DNA of 64,000 nt from contig NZ_JBBDQW010000066.1 of the NCBI RefSeq assembly GCF_040905785.1, positions 30,633-94,632 of the forward strand, read 5' to 3'. This DNA comes from Tistlia sp040905785. GTDB taxonomy: Bacteria; Pseudomonadota; Alphaproteobacteria; Kiloniellales; DSM-21159. Below are positions 25,910-33,577 of this stretch, piece after piece. The first letter of the stretch is position 1, and every line of letters begins with the position of its first letter. Made by a program: the position numbers and the translations under genes. Under the pieces are notes generated by a model, which was not told where the DNA came from, made no database searches, and was given only the letters and a program-made list of their open reading frames with translations.

Positions 25910-27078
25910 GCCACGCCTCCCGGTGCCAGATTGATGCCGAGGCCCTGCTTGACGACGCGACTGGCGATCATCAGGCGCTGGATGTCGGAGGTGCCGTCGA
26001 GGATCCGGTAGGCCCGCACGTCGCGGTACAGCCGCTCGACCGGGAAACCCTGGGCGACACCCATGGCGCCGTGCAGCTGCACGCAGTTGTCCGCCGCCCG
26101 GAAGGCCGCCTCGCTGCAGAACAGCTTGGCGTAGGCACACTCCTGGGCCGGATCGATGCCTTCGTCGAACAGCATCGCCGCCTGGTAGACGTGCAGGCGG
26201 GCGCTGTAGAGGTCGGCCGCCATGTTGGCGATCTTCTCCTTGACCAGCTGGAACTCGGCGAGCTTCTGCCCGAACTGTTCGCGGGTCCCGGCGTGCTCGA
26301 TGCTGAGCTCGGCGGCGCGCGAGATCGCGCCCACGGCGCGCGCCGCGGCCCACAGGCGGGCGCGGCCGAGGATGAACTTCAGGCTGCCGAAGCCGTCGCC
26401 GACCTCGCCCAGGATCTCGTGGTCCTCGGCGATGCAGTCGTCGAAGTTCACCTCCGCGCTGCCCGAGCCACGGCCGCCCATCTGCCGATCGGGCTTGCCG
26501 ACGTTGATGCCCTTGCGCTTGTCGAGCAGGAAAACGGTGATGCCGCCCTTGCCGCGCTTCTCGGGGTCGGTGACGGCGGACACCAGGAACACGCCGGCGG
26601 TGGCGGCACGGCTGATCCACAGCTTGGTGCCGTTGATCACCCACTTGCCGTCCTTGCGCACGGCCCGGGTCTTGATGCCGGCGGCATCGGAGCCGGCGCC
26701 GGCCTCGCTGAGGCAGAAGGCGGCGAAGCGGGTGCCGGAGGCGAGGTCCGGGAGATAGCGCTGCTTCTGCTCGTCCGTGCCGGCGAAGCGGATCGCCGCC
26801 GCGGGGGCGCTCGGCGCAACGTAGAAGGTGACGCCGCCGGGGCCGTGGCTCATCGCCTCCAGCGCGACCGAGGAGGCCAGCTCGCTCTCGCCGATGCCGC
26901 CGTATTCCTCCGGGATCGACAGACCGAACAAGCCGAGCTCCCGGGCCTTGTCGAGGATCGCCTCGGGGACCTGGTTGGTCGCGTCGATCTCGTTGGCGCG
27001 CGGCTCGACCTCGTCGGCGACAAAGCGGCGCACGGTTTCGCGCAACTGGACGATCTCTTCAGGAAGCCGGATCGGCAT
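25906..27078 (-). CDS. Acyl-CoA dehydrogenase; first gene of the 14-gene array
   Basis: 390 residues, standard ACAD length. FAD-binding segments FCLSEAGAGSDAAGIKTRAV and WVINGTKLWISRA; C-terminal domain LHGAMGVAQGFPVERLYRD; final motif AYRILDGTSDIQRLMIA. Where many members have the catalytic glutamate (YEGTS) this protein has Asp (LDGTS), a conservative change seen in some family branches. It introduces a 2,3-double bond into an acyl-CoA with electron transfer to ETF. Its promoter region (27079-27379) is shared with a divergent lacI gene and holds a clear operator. Confidence 0.92.
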   Translation of the reverse strand: MPIRLPEEIVQLRETVRRFVADEVEPRANEIDATNQVPEAILDKARELGLFGLSIPEEYGGIGESELASSVALEAMSHGPGGVTFYVAPSAPAAAIRFAGTDEQKQRYLPDLASGTRFAAFCLSEAGAGSDAAGIKTRAVRKDGKWVINGTKLWISRAATAGVFLVSAVTDPEKRGKGGITVFLLDKRKGINVGKPDRQMGGRGSGSAEVNFDDCIAEDHEILGEVGDGFGSLKFILGRARLWAAARAVGAISRAAELSIEHAGTREQFGQKLAEFQLVKEKIANMAADLYSARLHVYQAAMLFDEGIDPAQECAYAKLFCSEAAFRAADNCVQLHGAMGVAQGFPVERLYRDVRAYRILDGTSDIQRLMIASRVVKQGLGINLAPGGVA

Positions 27079-27167
27079 GCATCCTCCCTCGTGACGGGCT
27101 TTTCGCCGCTTGCCGCTGCAGCCGACTCGCTCGGCAGCGGTGAATCGCCAAAAAAACCGACCGCGTT

Positions 27168-27183
27168 ACGCAACCGATTGCGT
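27168..27183. promoter_or_regulatory. LacI-type operator O1
   Basis: ACGCAACCGATTGCGT: arms ACGCAA and TTGCGT are perfect inverted repeats around CCGA, with the central CG usual for LacI-family sites. It lies 90 bp before the start codon of the 14-gene array. Confidence 0.8.
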
Positions 27184-27322
27184 GCAGGATGCCCCAGGGA
27201 AACGGCAGCTGTCAATTCCGCGCTTCGCACAAAGCGTAGTTTCTGTCGCGCAGCCCGCAGGAACGCGCTACACAGCCTGAATTGCCGTTGTCGATGTCGG
27301 CCTGCGCACAGCGGACTTGAGA

Positions 27323-27338
27323 ACGCAATCGCGTGCGC
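27323..27338. promoter_or_regulatory. Degenerate LacI-type operator O2
   Basis: ACGCAATCGCGTGCGC matches the shared 16-bp pattern at 14 positions, 42 bp before the lacI ATG. A weaker site there would suit negative autoregulation. Confidence 0.5.
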
Positions 27339-27379
27339 TCCCTTGCCGTCGACGATTGCTGCCGTGAGGAGGTGATCCT

Positions 27380-28456
27380 ATGGGCAATGACGCCCGCCCC
27401 CTGAAGAAGCCCCGGAGCAAGTCGCGCAAGTCCGGGGGCCCGGCCACCCTCGACGACAGCGCCCTGCGGCCGACGGCCAGTACGATCTCGGCGCTCGCGG
27501 GAGTCGCCCCCTCGACGGTGTCCCGCGCGCTGAAGAACGACCCGAGCATCTCGGTCGCGACGCGCGAGCGAATCGTCGCCCTCGCCGACCGCCTCGGCTA
27601 TCGCCCGAACGCCATCGCGCGCAGCCTGATCACGCGGCGCAGCAACGTCGTCGCCTTCATCATGGGCGAGCTGACCAACCCCTTCTATTCGGAGCAGCTC
27701 GACCTTCTGCTCGAGCTGCTCGGCGAGCGCGAGATCCAGCTCATGCTGTTCCACGTGCCGACCGGCCGGGACGTCGCCGAAGTCGTGCCGATGCTGCTGC
27801 AGTACCAGCTCGACGCCTGCCTGATCGCCTCCGTCGCGCTGTCCTCGAAAGCGAGCGACATCCTTGCCCAGCACCGGTTGCCGACGGTGATGATCAACAG
27901 GGTGCCGGCGCACCGCCACGGCTGCGCCGCGCTCTGCGACAACGAGGGCGGCGGCGCCGAGGTCGCGCGCCTTCTGGCGGCGCGCGGCGTGCGGCGGCCG
28001 GCCTTCGTCGCCGGCCATGCCGACGCCTCGACCAGCCGCGACCGGGAACGCGGCTTCCTCGAGGGGCTGCGCGCCTGCGGCCTGTCGCTGGGGCTGCGCC
28101 TGGACGGCGACTACACGATCGAGGGCGGCTTCCGCGCCGGCCTGGCGATCGCCGAGGCGGACCCGCGGCCCGACGGCGTGTTCTGCGCCAACGACATCAT
28201 GGCCTTCGGCGTGCTCGACGCGCTGCGCCGGAAGCGCGTCGCGGTGCCGCGGCAGGTCCAGGTCGTCGGCTTCGACGACATTCGCGCCGCCTCCTGGCGG
28301 CCCTACGACCTGACCACCGTGGCGCAGCCGATGGGCGTGCTGCTGGAGCGGGCGGTCGACCTGATCACCGCGCGCATCCGGGAGCCGGCCCTGCTGCCGG
28401 AAACGGTCTACGTCGCCGGCTCGATCAAGGAGCGCGGCACGACACGCCCCGGCTGA
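27380..28456 (+). CDS. LacI-family transcriptional regulator (second, candidate master of the local regulon)
   Basis: 358 residues. A basic head (KKPRSKSRKSG) precedes the helix-turn-helix TASTISALAGVAPSTVSRAL and the hinge LGYRPNAIARSLI. The sensor domain follows (VVAFIMGELTNPFYSEQLDLL; FCANDIMAFGVLDALRRKRV; VQVVGFDDIRAASWRPYDL). AGGAGGTGAT, an almost ideal ribosome binding site, lies just before the ATG. It is divergent from the 14-gene array and directly upstream of a TRAP operon. Copies of a 16-bp palindrome at both promoters and at two further promoters make it the best candidate for their regulator, though the related LacI at 11261 is an alternative. Confidence 0.93.
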   Translation: MGNDARPLKKPRSKSRKSGGPATLDDSALRPTASTISALAGVAPSTVSRALKNDPSISVATRERIVALADRLGYRPNAIARSLITRRSNVVAFIMGELTNPFYSEQLDLLLELLGEREIQLMLFHVPTGRDVAEVVPMLLQYQLDACLIASVALSSKASDILAQHRLPTVMINRVPAHRHGCAALCDNEGGGAEVARLLAARGVRRPAFVAGHADASTSRDRERGFLEGLRACGLSLGLRLDGDYTIEGGFRAGLAIAEADPRPDGVFCANDIMAFGVLDALRRKRVAVPRQVQVVGFDDIRAASWRPYDLTTVAQPMGVLLERAVDLITARIREPALLPETVYVAGSIKERGTTRPG

Positions 28457-28500
28457 ATCCGGCCCCGGGCCGCCCTCGCGACGCCTCCGCGTGGCGAATC

Positions 28501-28516
28501 GCGCAACCGATTGCGC
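28501..28516. promoter_or_regulatory. LacI-type operator O3
   Basis: GCGCAACCGATTGCGC, perfect arms around CCGA, 7 bp upstream of a TTGACC -35 box of the plus-strand TRAP operon. Confidence 0.8.
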
Positions 28517-28523
28517 ATACCTG

Positions 28524-28553
28524 TTGACCGGCTGGCCTGCCTCCGCGAATAAT
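28524..28553 (+). promoter_or_regulatory. Promoter of the plus-strand TRAP operon
   Basis: TTGACC (28524-28529), 18-bp spacer, AATAAT (28548-28553): five of six matches in each box. The dctQ start codon follows at 28611. Confidence 0.65.
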
Positions 28554-28610
28554 GTGCCGAATCACGAGCTCGCGCGAACGAGCCGTTCCTCACGGGGAGG
28601 AGACTGGGCA

Positions 28611-29060
28611 ATGATCATCGACTGGGCCGCGATGGGCCTTCTTGTGGGTTTGATCGTGGTCACCGTTATCGGTGTACTGGACCGGTTTCTATTGAACCTC
28701 GGCCTGACCTGGACAGAAGAGCTCGCCCGGTTTCTGCTCGTCTGGACGTCCTTTATTGCAGCGGTGGTCGCGGCGCGACATCGGCAGCATTTCAAGGTCG
28801 AGCTTCTGTCCCGACGGTTCGGTCGTTACGGGACGCAAGCGATTGCACTGCTCTGCCTTCTGGCCAGTGTCACCGTCTGCTTTTACGGCGTCCGCCTGAC
28901 GCTCTTCTTCGACAGCCAGACGTCGCCGGCACTCGGCGTGCCGATGAGCGCGGTCTACGCCAGCGTGCCGGTCTCCTTCGCCCTGATCTCCTTCTACCTG
29001 CTGCGCGATCTGGTCCGGCCGCGGGACGACGCCGCCCGCCACTCGGAGACGCTGCCGTGA
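28611..29060 (+). CDS. TRAP transporter small permease, DctQ
   Basis: 149 residues from ATG 28611, preceded by GGGGAGGAG. Four helices, with the DctQ signature TWTEELARFLLVWTSFIAAVVAARHR after the first helix and VPMSAVYASVPVSFALISFYLL at the end. First gene of an operon dctQ-dctM-DUF4392-dctP. Its codon and base use at the start (28611-28900) is visibly less GC-rich than the rest of the window. Confidence 0.92.
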   Translation: MIIDWAAMGLLVGLIVVTVIGVLDRFLLNLGLTWTEELARFLLVWTSFIAAVVAARHRQHFKVELLSRRFGRYGTQAIALLCLLASVTVCFYGVRLTLFFDSQTSPALGVPMSAVYASVPVSFALISFYLLRDLVRPRDDAARHSETLP

Positions 29061-30334
29061 CGCTGCTGTTCGGGGGATTCTTTCTGCTGCTGCTGCTCGG
29101 CGTTCCAATCGCCTTCAGCATGATCGGAGTCGGTCTCGTCTACCTGAGCTTCGAGCCGCGGATCAGCATGATGGTCGCGCCCCAGCAGCTCGTCGACAGC
29201 CTCGATTCCTTCCCCCTGCTCGCCGTCCCCTTCTTCGTCCTCGCCGGCTTCCTGATGAACGCGGCCGGTGTCACCGGCCGGCTCGTCGCGATGGCACGCA
29301 GCCTGATCGGCCACATTCGCGGCGGCCTGGCCCACGCGATGATCATGGCCGGCATGCTGATGGCCGGCGTTTCCGGCTCGGGCACCGCCGACGCGGCGGC
29401 GCTCGGCAGCGTCATGATCCCGGCGATGAAGGAGGACCGCTACGACGCCGGCTTCGCCGTGGCGCTTTCGGCCGCCGCCGGGGCGATCGGGCCGATCATT
29501 CCGCCGAGCATCATGCTGATCATCTACGGCCACCTCGGCAATGTCTCGGTCGGGCAGCTGTTCCTGGCCGGCGCCATACCGGGCGTGCTGTTCGGTCTGT
29601 TCCTGATGGCCGTCGCCTACTTCACCGCCCGCGCCAAGGGCTACGGCAGCGACACCGCGCGCGCGCCGCTGCGCGTCATGGTGCGCGCCCTGCGCCTGGG
29701 GCTGCTCGACCTGACGCTGCCGGTGCTGGTCATCGGCGGCATCGTCGCCGGCGCCTTCACACCCACCGAGGCGGGCGCCGTGGCGGTCGTCTACGTGCTG
29801 CTGATCGGGCTGCTGGTCTACCGGACCCTCAACCGCCGGACGATCGTTTTCGCGCTGCGCGAATCGATCATGGTGCTCGGCACGGTGATGCTGACCATCG
29901 CCGCCGCCGGCATCCTGCAGTTCGCGCTGGCGCTGATGCAGGCGGGCGCGCTGGTCACCGAGTTCTTCGCTGTGCTGGGTGGCGGCGCCCTGCTGTTCCT
30001 GCTCCTGACGAACGTCCTGCTGATCCTGCTCGGCTGCGTGCTCGAGGTGACGGCGGTGCTGGTGCTGCTGACCCCGATCCTGGTCCCGGCGCTCGCCCAG
30101 TTCGGCATCGACCCGGTCCAGTTCGGCGTGATCATGACGCTCAACCTGGCGATCGGGCTGCTGACCCCTCCGGTCGGCCTCGGCATGTTCGTGACCTGCG
30201 CCATCGGCAACGTCAGCGTCGAGCGCTACGTGCGCGCCGCCTGGCCGATGCTGCTGGCCCTGCTCGGCCTGCTGGTCCTGGTCAACCTGGTGCCCGGCCT
30301 GACGCTGTGGCTGCCCGGCCTGGCCTTCGAGTAG
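29057..30334 (+). CDS. TRAP transporter large permease, DctM
   Basis: 425 residues. GTG start overlaps the dctQ stop (GTGA). Helices TLLFGGFFLLLLLGVPIAF, AVPFFVLAGFLMNAAGVTGR, AGVSGSGTADAAALGSVMIPA, GPIIPPSIMLIIYGHLGNVS are canonical for DctM. Inner membrane transport subunit; its binding protein is encoded two genes downstream. Confidence 0.93.
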   Translation: MTLLFGGFFLLLLLGVPIAFSMIGVGLVYLSFEPRISMMVAPQQLVDSLDSFPLLAVPFFVLAGFLMNAAGVTGRLVAMARSLIGHIRGGLAHAMIMAGMLMAGVSGSGTADAAALGSVMIPAMKEDRYDAGFAVALSAAAGAIGPIIPPSIMLIIYGHLGNVSVGQLFLAGAIPGVLFGLFLMAVAYFTARAKGYGSDTARAPLRVMVRALRLGLLDLTLPVLVIGGIVAGAFTPTEAGAVAVVYVLLIGLLVYRTLNRRTIVFALRESIMVLGTVMLTIAAAGILQFALALMQAGALVTEFFAVLGGGALLFLLLTNVLLILLGCVLEVTAVLVLLTPILVPALAQFGIDPVQFGVIMTLNLAIGLLTPPVGLGMFVTCAIGNVSVERYVRAAWPMLLALLGLLVLVNLVPGLTLWLPGLAFE

Positions 30335-30350
30335 GCGGGGGAGGAACGCC

Positions 30351-31406
30351 ATGGCCAGCGAAGCGCTGCTCCATCAGATCGGCCTCAACGTCGACGCGCT
30401 GATCTCCTGCGACCTGCTGTCCTACGGCGTGATCGGGCCTCTGTTCGAGCGGACACGCGAGCGCCAGGGCGGCGGACCGCTGTCGCTTCAGGGAGCCAGG
30501 CTGCTCGCCGAGCGCCTGAACGACGGCGGCAGCGCGCTGATCGCGACCGGCCTGATCCTGCCCGGCCACCATCCCTACGGCGAGACCGACGGGCCGCTCG
30601 GTGCCGCGGTGCTGGCGCGCGCGCTGGCCTTCGGCCTGGAGCGGCCGGTCGCGGTCGCCTGCGAGGCCGAGCTGGCGGGCCTGCTGGCGGCGCTGCTGCG
30701 CCGCGCCGGCCTCCAGGTCGTCGCGCCCGAGGCACTGGCAGCCGGCGCCGGCCACCGGCCCGCGGCGGCGGTCCTGGCGATTCCGACGGGCGAGGCCGAG
30801 GCCGCGGCCTGGGCCGAGCACACCCTGGAAGGACTCGACGTTCGGGCCGTGGTGTCGATCGAGCGCAACGGCGCCAACGCCGAGGGCCGCTACTGCATGG
30901 TCAACGGCACCGACCTCAGCGACGGCATCGGCAAGGCCGTGCCGCTGATGACGGCCTGCAGACGGCGCGGCATCGCCTCGATCGGCATCGGCGACCGCGG
31001 CAACGAGCTCGGCTTCGGGCCGGTCACCGACATCGTCGCGGCGATCCTGCCGCGCGGCGCGCTCGCCGCGGACACCACGCCCAGCAGCTTGGTGCTGCCG
31101 GCGACCGTCTCGAACTGGGGCGCCTACGGCCTCGTCGCCTGCCTCGCCGCGCTGCTCGAGCAGCCCGAGCTGCTGCACAGCGCCGAGCTGGAGCTTGCGC
31201 TCGCCGAGACCGCGGTCGCGGCCGGCGGCGTCGATGGGATGTCGGGGCGCGCCGAGCCAGGTGCCGACGGCATCGGCGCGGCCGTGCATGCCGCCCTCGC
31301 GACCCTGCTGCAGGAGGCCTATCGCGCCCGCTCGGCGCGCAACCCCTCGCCCTTCTCCACCCCGCTTATCGAAGGGCGCGAAGGTGCCGCGACAGGCACC
31401 ACATAA
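30351..31406 (+). CDS. DUF4392 / D-glutamate-cyclase-like protein
   Basis: 351 residues. GHHPYGETDGPLGAAVLARAL, VSIERNGANAEGRYCMVNGTDL and GIASIGIGDRGNELGFGPV match the DUF4392 domain, the C-terminal catalytic half of D-glutamate cyclase (DGLUCY), which interconverts D-glutamate and 5-oxo-D-proline. The conserved IERxGxxxxGxY and GIGDGGNE-like (here GDRGNE) motifs are present. The gene sits inside a TRAP operon, 16 bp after dctM and 19 bp before the binding-protein gene, so the substrate of this transporter may be a lactam, D-amino acid or similar cyclic amide. The enzyme assignment is by family only. Confidence 0.75.
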   Translation: MASEALLHQIGLNVDALISCDLLSYGVIGPLFERTRERQGGGPLSLQGARLLAERLNDGGSALIATGLILPGHHPYGETDGPLGAAVLARALAFGLERPVAVACEAELAGLLAALLRRAGLQVVAPEALAAGAGHRPAAAVLAIPTGEAEAAAWAEHTLEGLDVRAVVSIERNGANAEGRYCMVNGTDLSDGIGKAVPLMTACRRRGIASIGIGDRGNELGFGPVTDIVAAILPRGALAADTTPSSLVLPATVSNWGAYGLVACLAALLEQPELLHSAELELALAETAVAAGGVDGMSGRAEPGADGIGAAVHAALATLLQEAYRARSARNPSPFSTPLIEGREGAATGTT

Positions 31407-31425
31407 CCAGACGGGAGGATTGACG

Positions 31426-32460
31426 ATGAACAGGACCTCGAAGATGCGAAGCGGCTGTTCCCGCCGTGAGCTGCTGTGGGCCAGCGCGCTCGGCACCGCC
31501 GCCCTGCTCGGCGCCGCCCTGCCCGGGCGGCCCCTCGCGGCCGACCTGGTCGAGATGCGGATTGCAGCCGTGGTGGCGGACACCTCGAGTGTCTACGTCG
31601 GCACCGACCTGATGAAGCAGGAGCTCGAAGGCGCCTACCCGGACCGCTTCGAGCTGACCGTCCACAAGGGCACGCTCGGCAAGGGCGAGCGGCAGCTCTA
31701 CGAGGCCCTGCAGCTGGGCACGCTCGACGGCGTGCTGGCGACGACCGGACCGCTCAGCGCCTTCGTGCCCGAGGCCGACCTCTTCAACCTGCCGTTCCTC
31801 TTCAAGAGCCCCGAGCACGCCTTCCGCGTGGTCGACGGCGAGGTCGGCGAATGGTTCAACGAGAAGATGCTGGAGAAGGGCTTCCGCGTCCTCGGCTGGT
31901 GGACCATCGGCACGCGCAACACCTCCAACTCGGTGCGCGCCATCGAGAAGCCGTCCGACTACGAGGGCCTGAAGATCCGCACCATGGAGTCGCCGCCCTT
32001 CATCGCGCTCTACAAGGCTCTCGGCGCGACGCCGGTGCCGATGTCGATCAACGAGGTCTACACGGCACTGCAGCAGGGCACGATCGACGGCATCGACGGC
32101 AGCCTGCCGGCGCAGCTCGAGTTCAAGCACATCGAAGTGCTCGACTACGCCGCCGTGACGGACCACGTCGTGCTGCTGTTCCCCTTCACGGTGTCGGAGG
32201 CCTGGTGGCAGAGCCTGCCCGAGGACCTGCGCGGCGCCATCGCCGCCGCCGAGAAGTCGGCGCGCGTCGAGCAGCGCGCGGCCGACCAAGCCTACAGCGA
32301 GAAGATCGAGGCCGAGTGGAAGGCGCAAGGCAAGACCGTAACCCACCCGGAGATCGGCCCCTTCCAGGAGATCGCCAAGCAGATCTACCCGCAGTTCTAC
32401 GACCAGGTCGGCGGCAAGGAGATCTTCGACAAGATCGAGGCGATCGGCGAAGGCCTCTGA
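31426..32460 (+). CDS. TRAP transporter solute-binding protein, DctP family
   Basis: 344 residues. The leader CSRRELLWASALGTAALLGAALPG has a twin-arginine pair (SRRELL) and a hydrophobic core, so Tat export is likely. The mature part holds PSDYEGLKIRTMESPPFIALYKALG with the ligand-binding arginine and TALQQGTIDGIDGSLPA. GGGAGG lies about 10 nt before the ATG. It completes the TRAP system beginning at 28611. Immediately downstream the sequence is disturbed by a G run. Confidence 0.92.
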   Translation: MNRTSKMRSGCSRRELLWASALGTAALLGAALPGRPLAADLVEMRIAAVVADTSSVYVGTDLMKQELEGAYPDRFELTVHKGTLGKGERQLYEALQLGTLDGVLATTGPLSAFVPEADLFNLPFLFKSPEHAFRVVDGEVGEWFNEKMLEKGFRVLGWWTIGTRNTSNSVRAIEKPSDYEGLKIRTMESPPFIALYKALGATPVPMSINEVYTALQQGTIDGIDGSLPAQLEFKHIEVLDYAAVTDHVVLLFPFTVSEAWWQSLPEDLRGAIAAAEKSARVEQRAADQAYSEKIEAEWKAQGKTVTHPEIGPFQEIAKQIYPQFYDQVGGKEIFDKIEAIGEGL

Positions 32461-32485
32461 TCCGGGGGGCGGCCAGGTGAGCTTC

Positions 32486-32504
32486 GGGGGGGGGGGGGGG
32501 GGGG
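32486..32504 (+). repeat. Homopolymer run of 19 G
   Basis: Pure G run in the 100-bp gap between the binding-protein gene and the cyclase gene. The sequence right after it (32505-32560) reads in frame as TGGGLSFVVEED, which looks like the tail of a protein, so coding sequence may be missing at this join. Confidence 0.95.
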
Positions 32505-32560
32505 CACCGGCGGCGGGCTGTCGTTCGTCGTCGAGGAAGATGCGCGAGGGAAGGATCGAT

Positions 32561-33529
32561 ATGCGAGACGTGGCGCGGCCGGCGGACCGGCTGAGCGAAG
32601 CGGAGGTCCGGGCCAAGTGCCTGGAGCTGCGCAACTGGGGACGCTGGGGCGAGGAGGACGAGGTCGGCACGCTCAACCATGTCACGCCCGAGGACATCGT
32701 GCGCGCGGCCGGGCTGGTGCGCCGCGGCCGCAGCTTCTCGCTGGCCCTGCCCTTCGACGGGCGGGGGCCCCAGTTCGGTCGCAAGGGCCGCTTCAACCCG
32801 ATTCACTACATGATCCAGTCCGGCGTCGACGCCTACGCCGGACTGCAGGACAAGGACGGCCTGCGCTACGCCGACGACGCGGTGATCATGCCCCTGCAGG
32901 GCGGCACCCAGTGGGACGCCTTGAGCCACGTCTTCTACGACGACCAGATGTACAACGGCTACGACATCCGGCAGGTCGATTCGAACGGCGCGGCGCGCTG
33001 CGGCATCCAGGAGATTCGCGACCGCGTCTGCGGGCGCGGCGTGCTTCTCGACGTCGCGCGCTGGCACGACGTCGCGACCTTGCCCGACGGCTACGGCATC
33101 ACCGCCGAGGAGCTCGAGCTGACCGCCGCCGAGCAGGGCGTCGAGGTCGGCCGCGCCGACTTCCTGCTGGTCCGCACCGGCCAGCTCCAGGCGCGCCTGG
33201 ACGGCGGCGACTGGGGCTTCTACGCCGGCGGGCCGGCGCCGGGCCTGGCCTTCGACACCCTCGACTGGATCCACGAGCGAGAGCTCGCCGCGGTCGCGAC
33301 CGACACCTTCGGCGTCGAGGTCCGGCCCGAGGCGACCGAGCGCCTCCGCAGGCCCTGGCATTGGGTCGCGATCCCCAACATGGGCCTGACCGTCGGCGAG
33401 ATCTTCGCCCTCGACGCGCTCGCCGCCGATTGCGCCGCTGACGGTTGCTGGGAGTTCCTGTTCGTTGCCCAGCCGCTGCCCTTCACCGGCGCGGTCGGCT
33501 CGCCGGTCAATCCGATCGCCCTGAAGTAG
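32561..33529 (+). CDS. Cyclase-family (kynurenine formamidase/isatin hydrolase superfamily) hydrolase
   Basis: 322 residues from ATG 32561, chosen because GGGAAGG lies 6 nt upstream. The central motif MPLQGGTQWDALSHVFYDDQMYNGY corresponds to the family's HxGTHxDxxxH metal motif in its Gln/Trp variant. Other family signs: WGRWGEEDEVGTLNHVTPEDI at the front and AVATDTFGVEVRP, NMGLTVGEIFALDALAADCA near the end. Such enzymes hydrolyse cyclic or linear amides and lactones (isatin, formylkynurenine). That agrees with the neighbouring D-glutamate-cyclase-like gene and suggests a cyclic amide substrate for this cluster. Confidence 0.85.
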   Translation: MRDVARPADRLSEAEVRAKCLELRNWGRWGEEDEVGTLNHVTPEDIVRAAGLVRRGRSFSLALPFDGRGPQFGRKGRFNPIHYMIQSGVDAYAGLQDKDGLRYADDAVIMPLQGGTQWDALSHVFYDDQMYNGYDIRQVDSNGAARCGIQEIRDRVCGRGVLLDVARWHDVATLPDGYGITAEELELTAAEQGVEVGRADFLLVRTGQLQARLDGGDWGFYAGGPAPGLAFDTLDWIHERELAAVATDTFGVEVRPEATERLRRPWHWVAIPNMGLTVGEIFALDALAADCAADGCWEFLFVAQPLPFTGAVGSPVNPIALK

Positions 33530-33545
33530 CGGGTCGGGCGGCCTG

Positions 33546-33562
33546 GGCCGGGCGCCCCGGCC
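33546..33562. terminator. Hairpin between convergent genes
   Basis: GGCCGGG-CGC-CCCGGCC, perfect 7-bp GC stem, in the 48-bp space between the cyclase (ends 33529) and dctM (ends 33578, minus). Probable bidirectional terminator; no T-run. Confidence 0.4.
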
Positions 33563-33577
33563 GCAGGCGCTCCCCCG

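Larger units (their letters stand above)
27079..27379. promoter_or_regulatory. Divergent promoter region of the 14-gene array and lacI
   Basis: 301 bp between the ATG of the acyl-CoA dehydrogenase (27078, minus) and the ATG of the LacI regulator (27380, plus). It holds one perfect-arm operator (27168-27183) and one with two mismatches (27323-27338), 155 bp apart centre to centre. I cannot point to convincing -35/-10 boxes. Confidence 0.7.
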
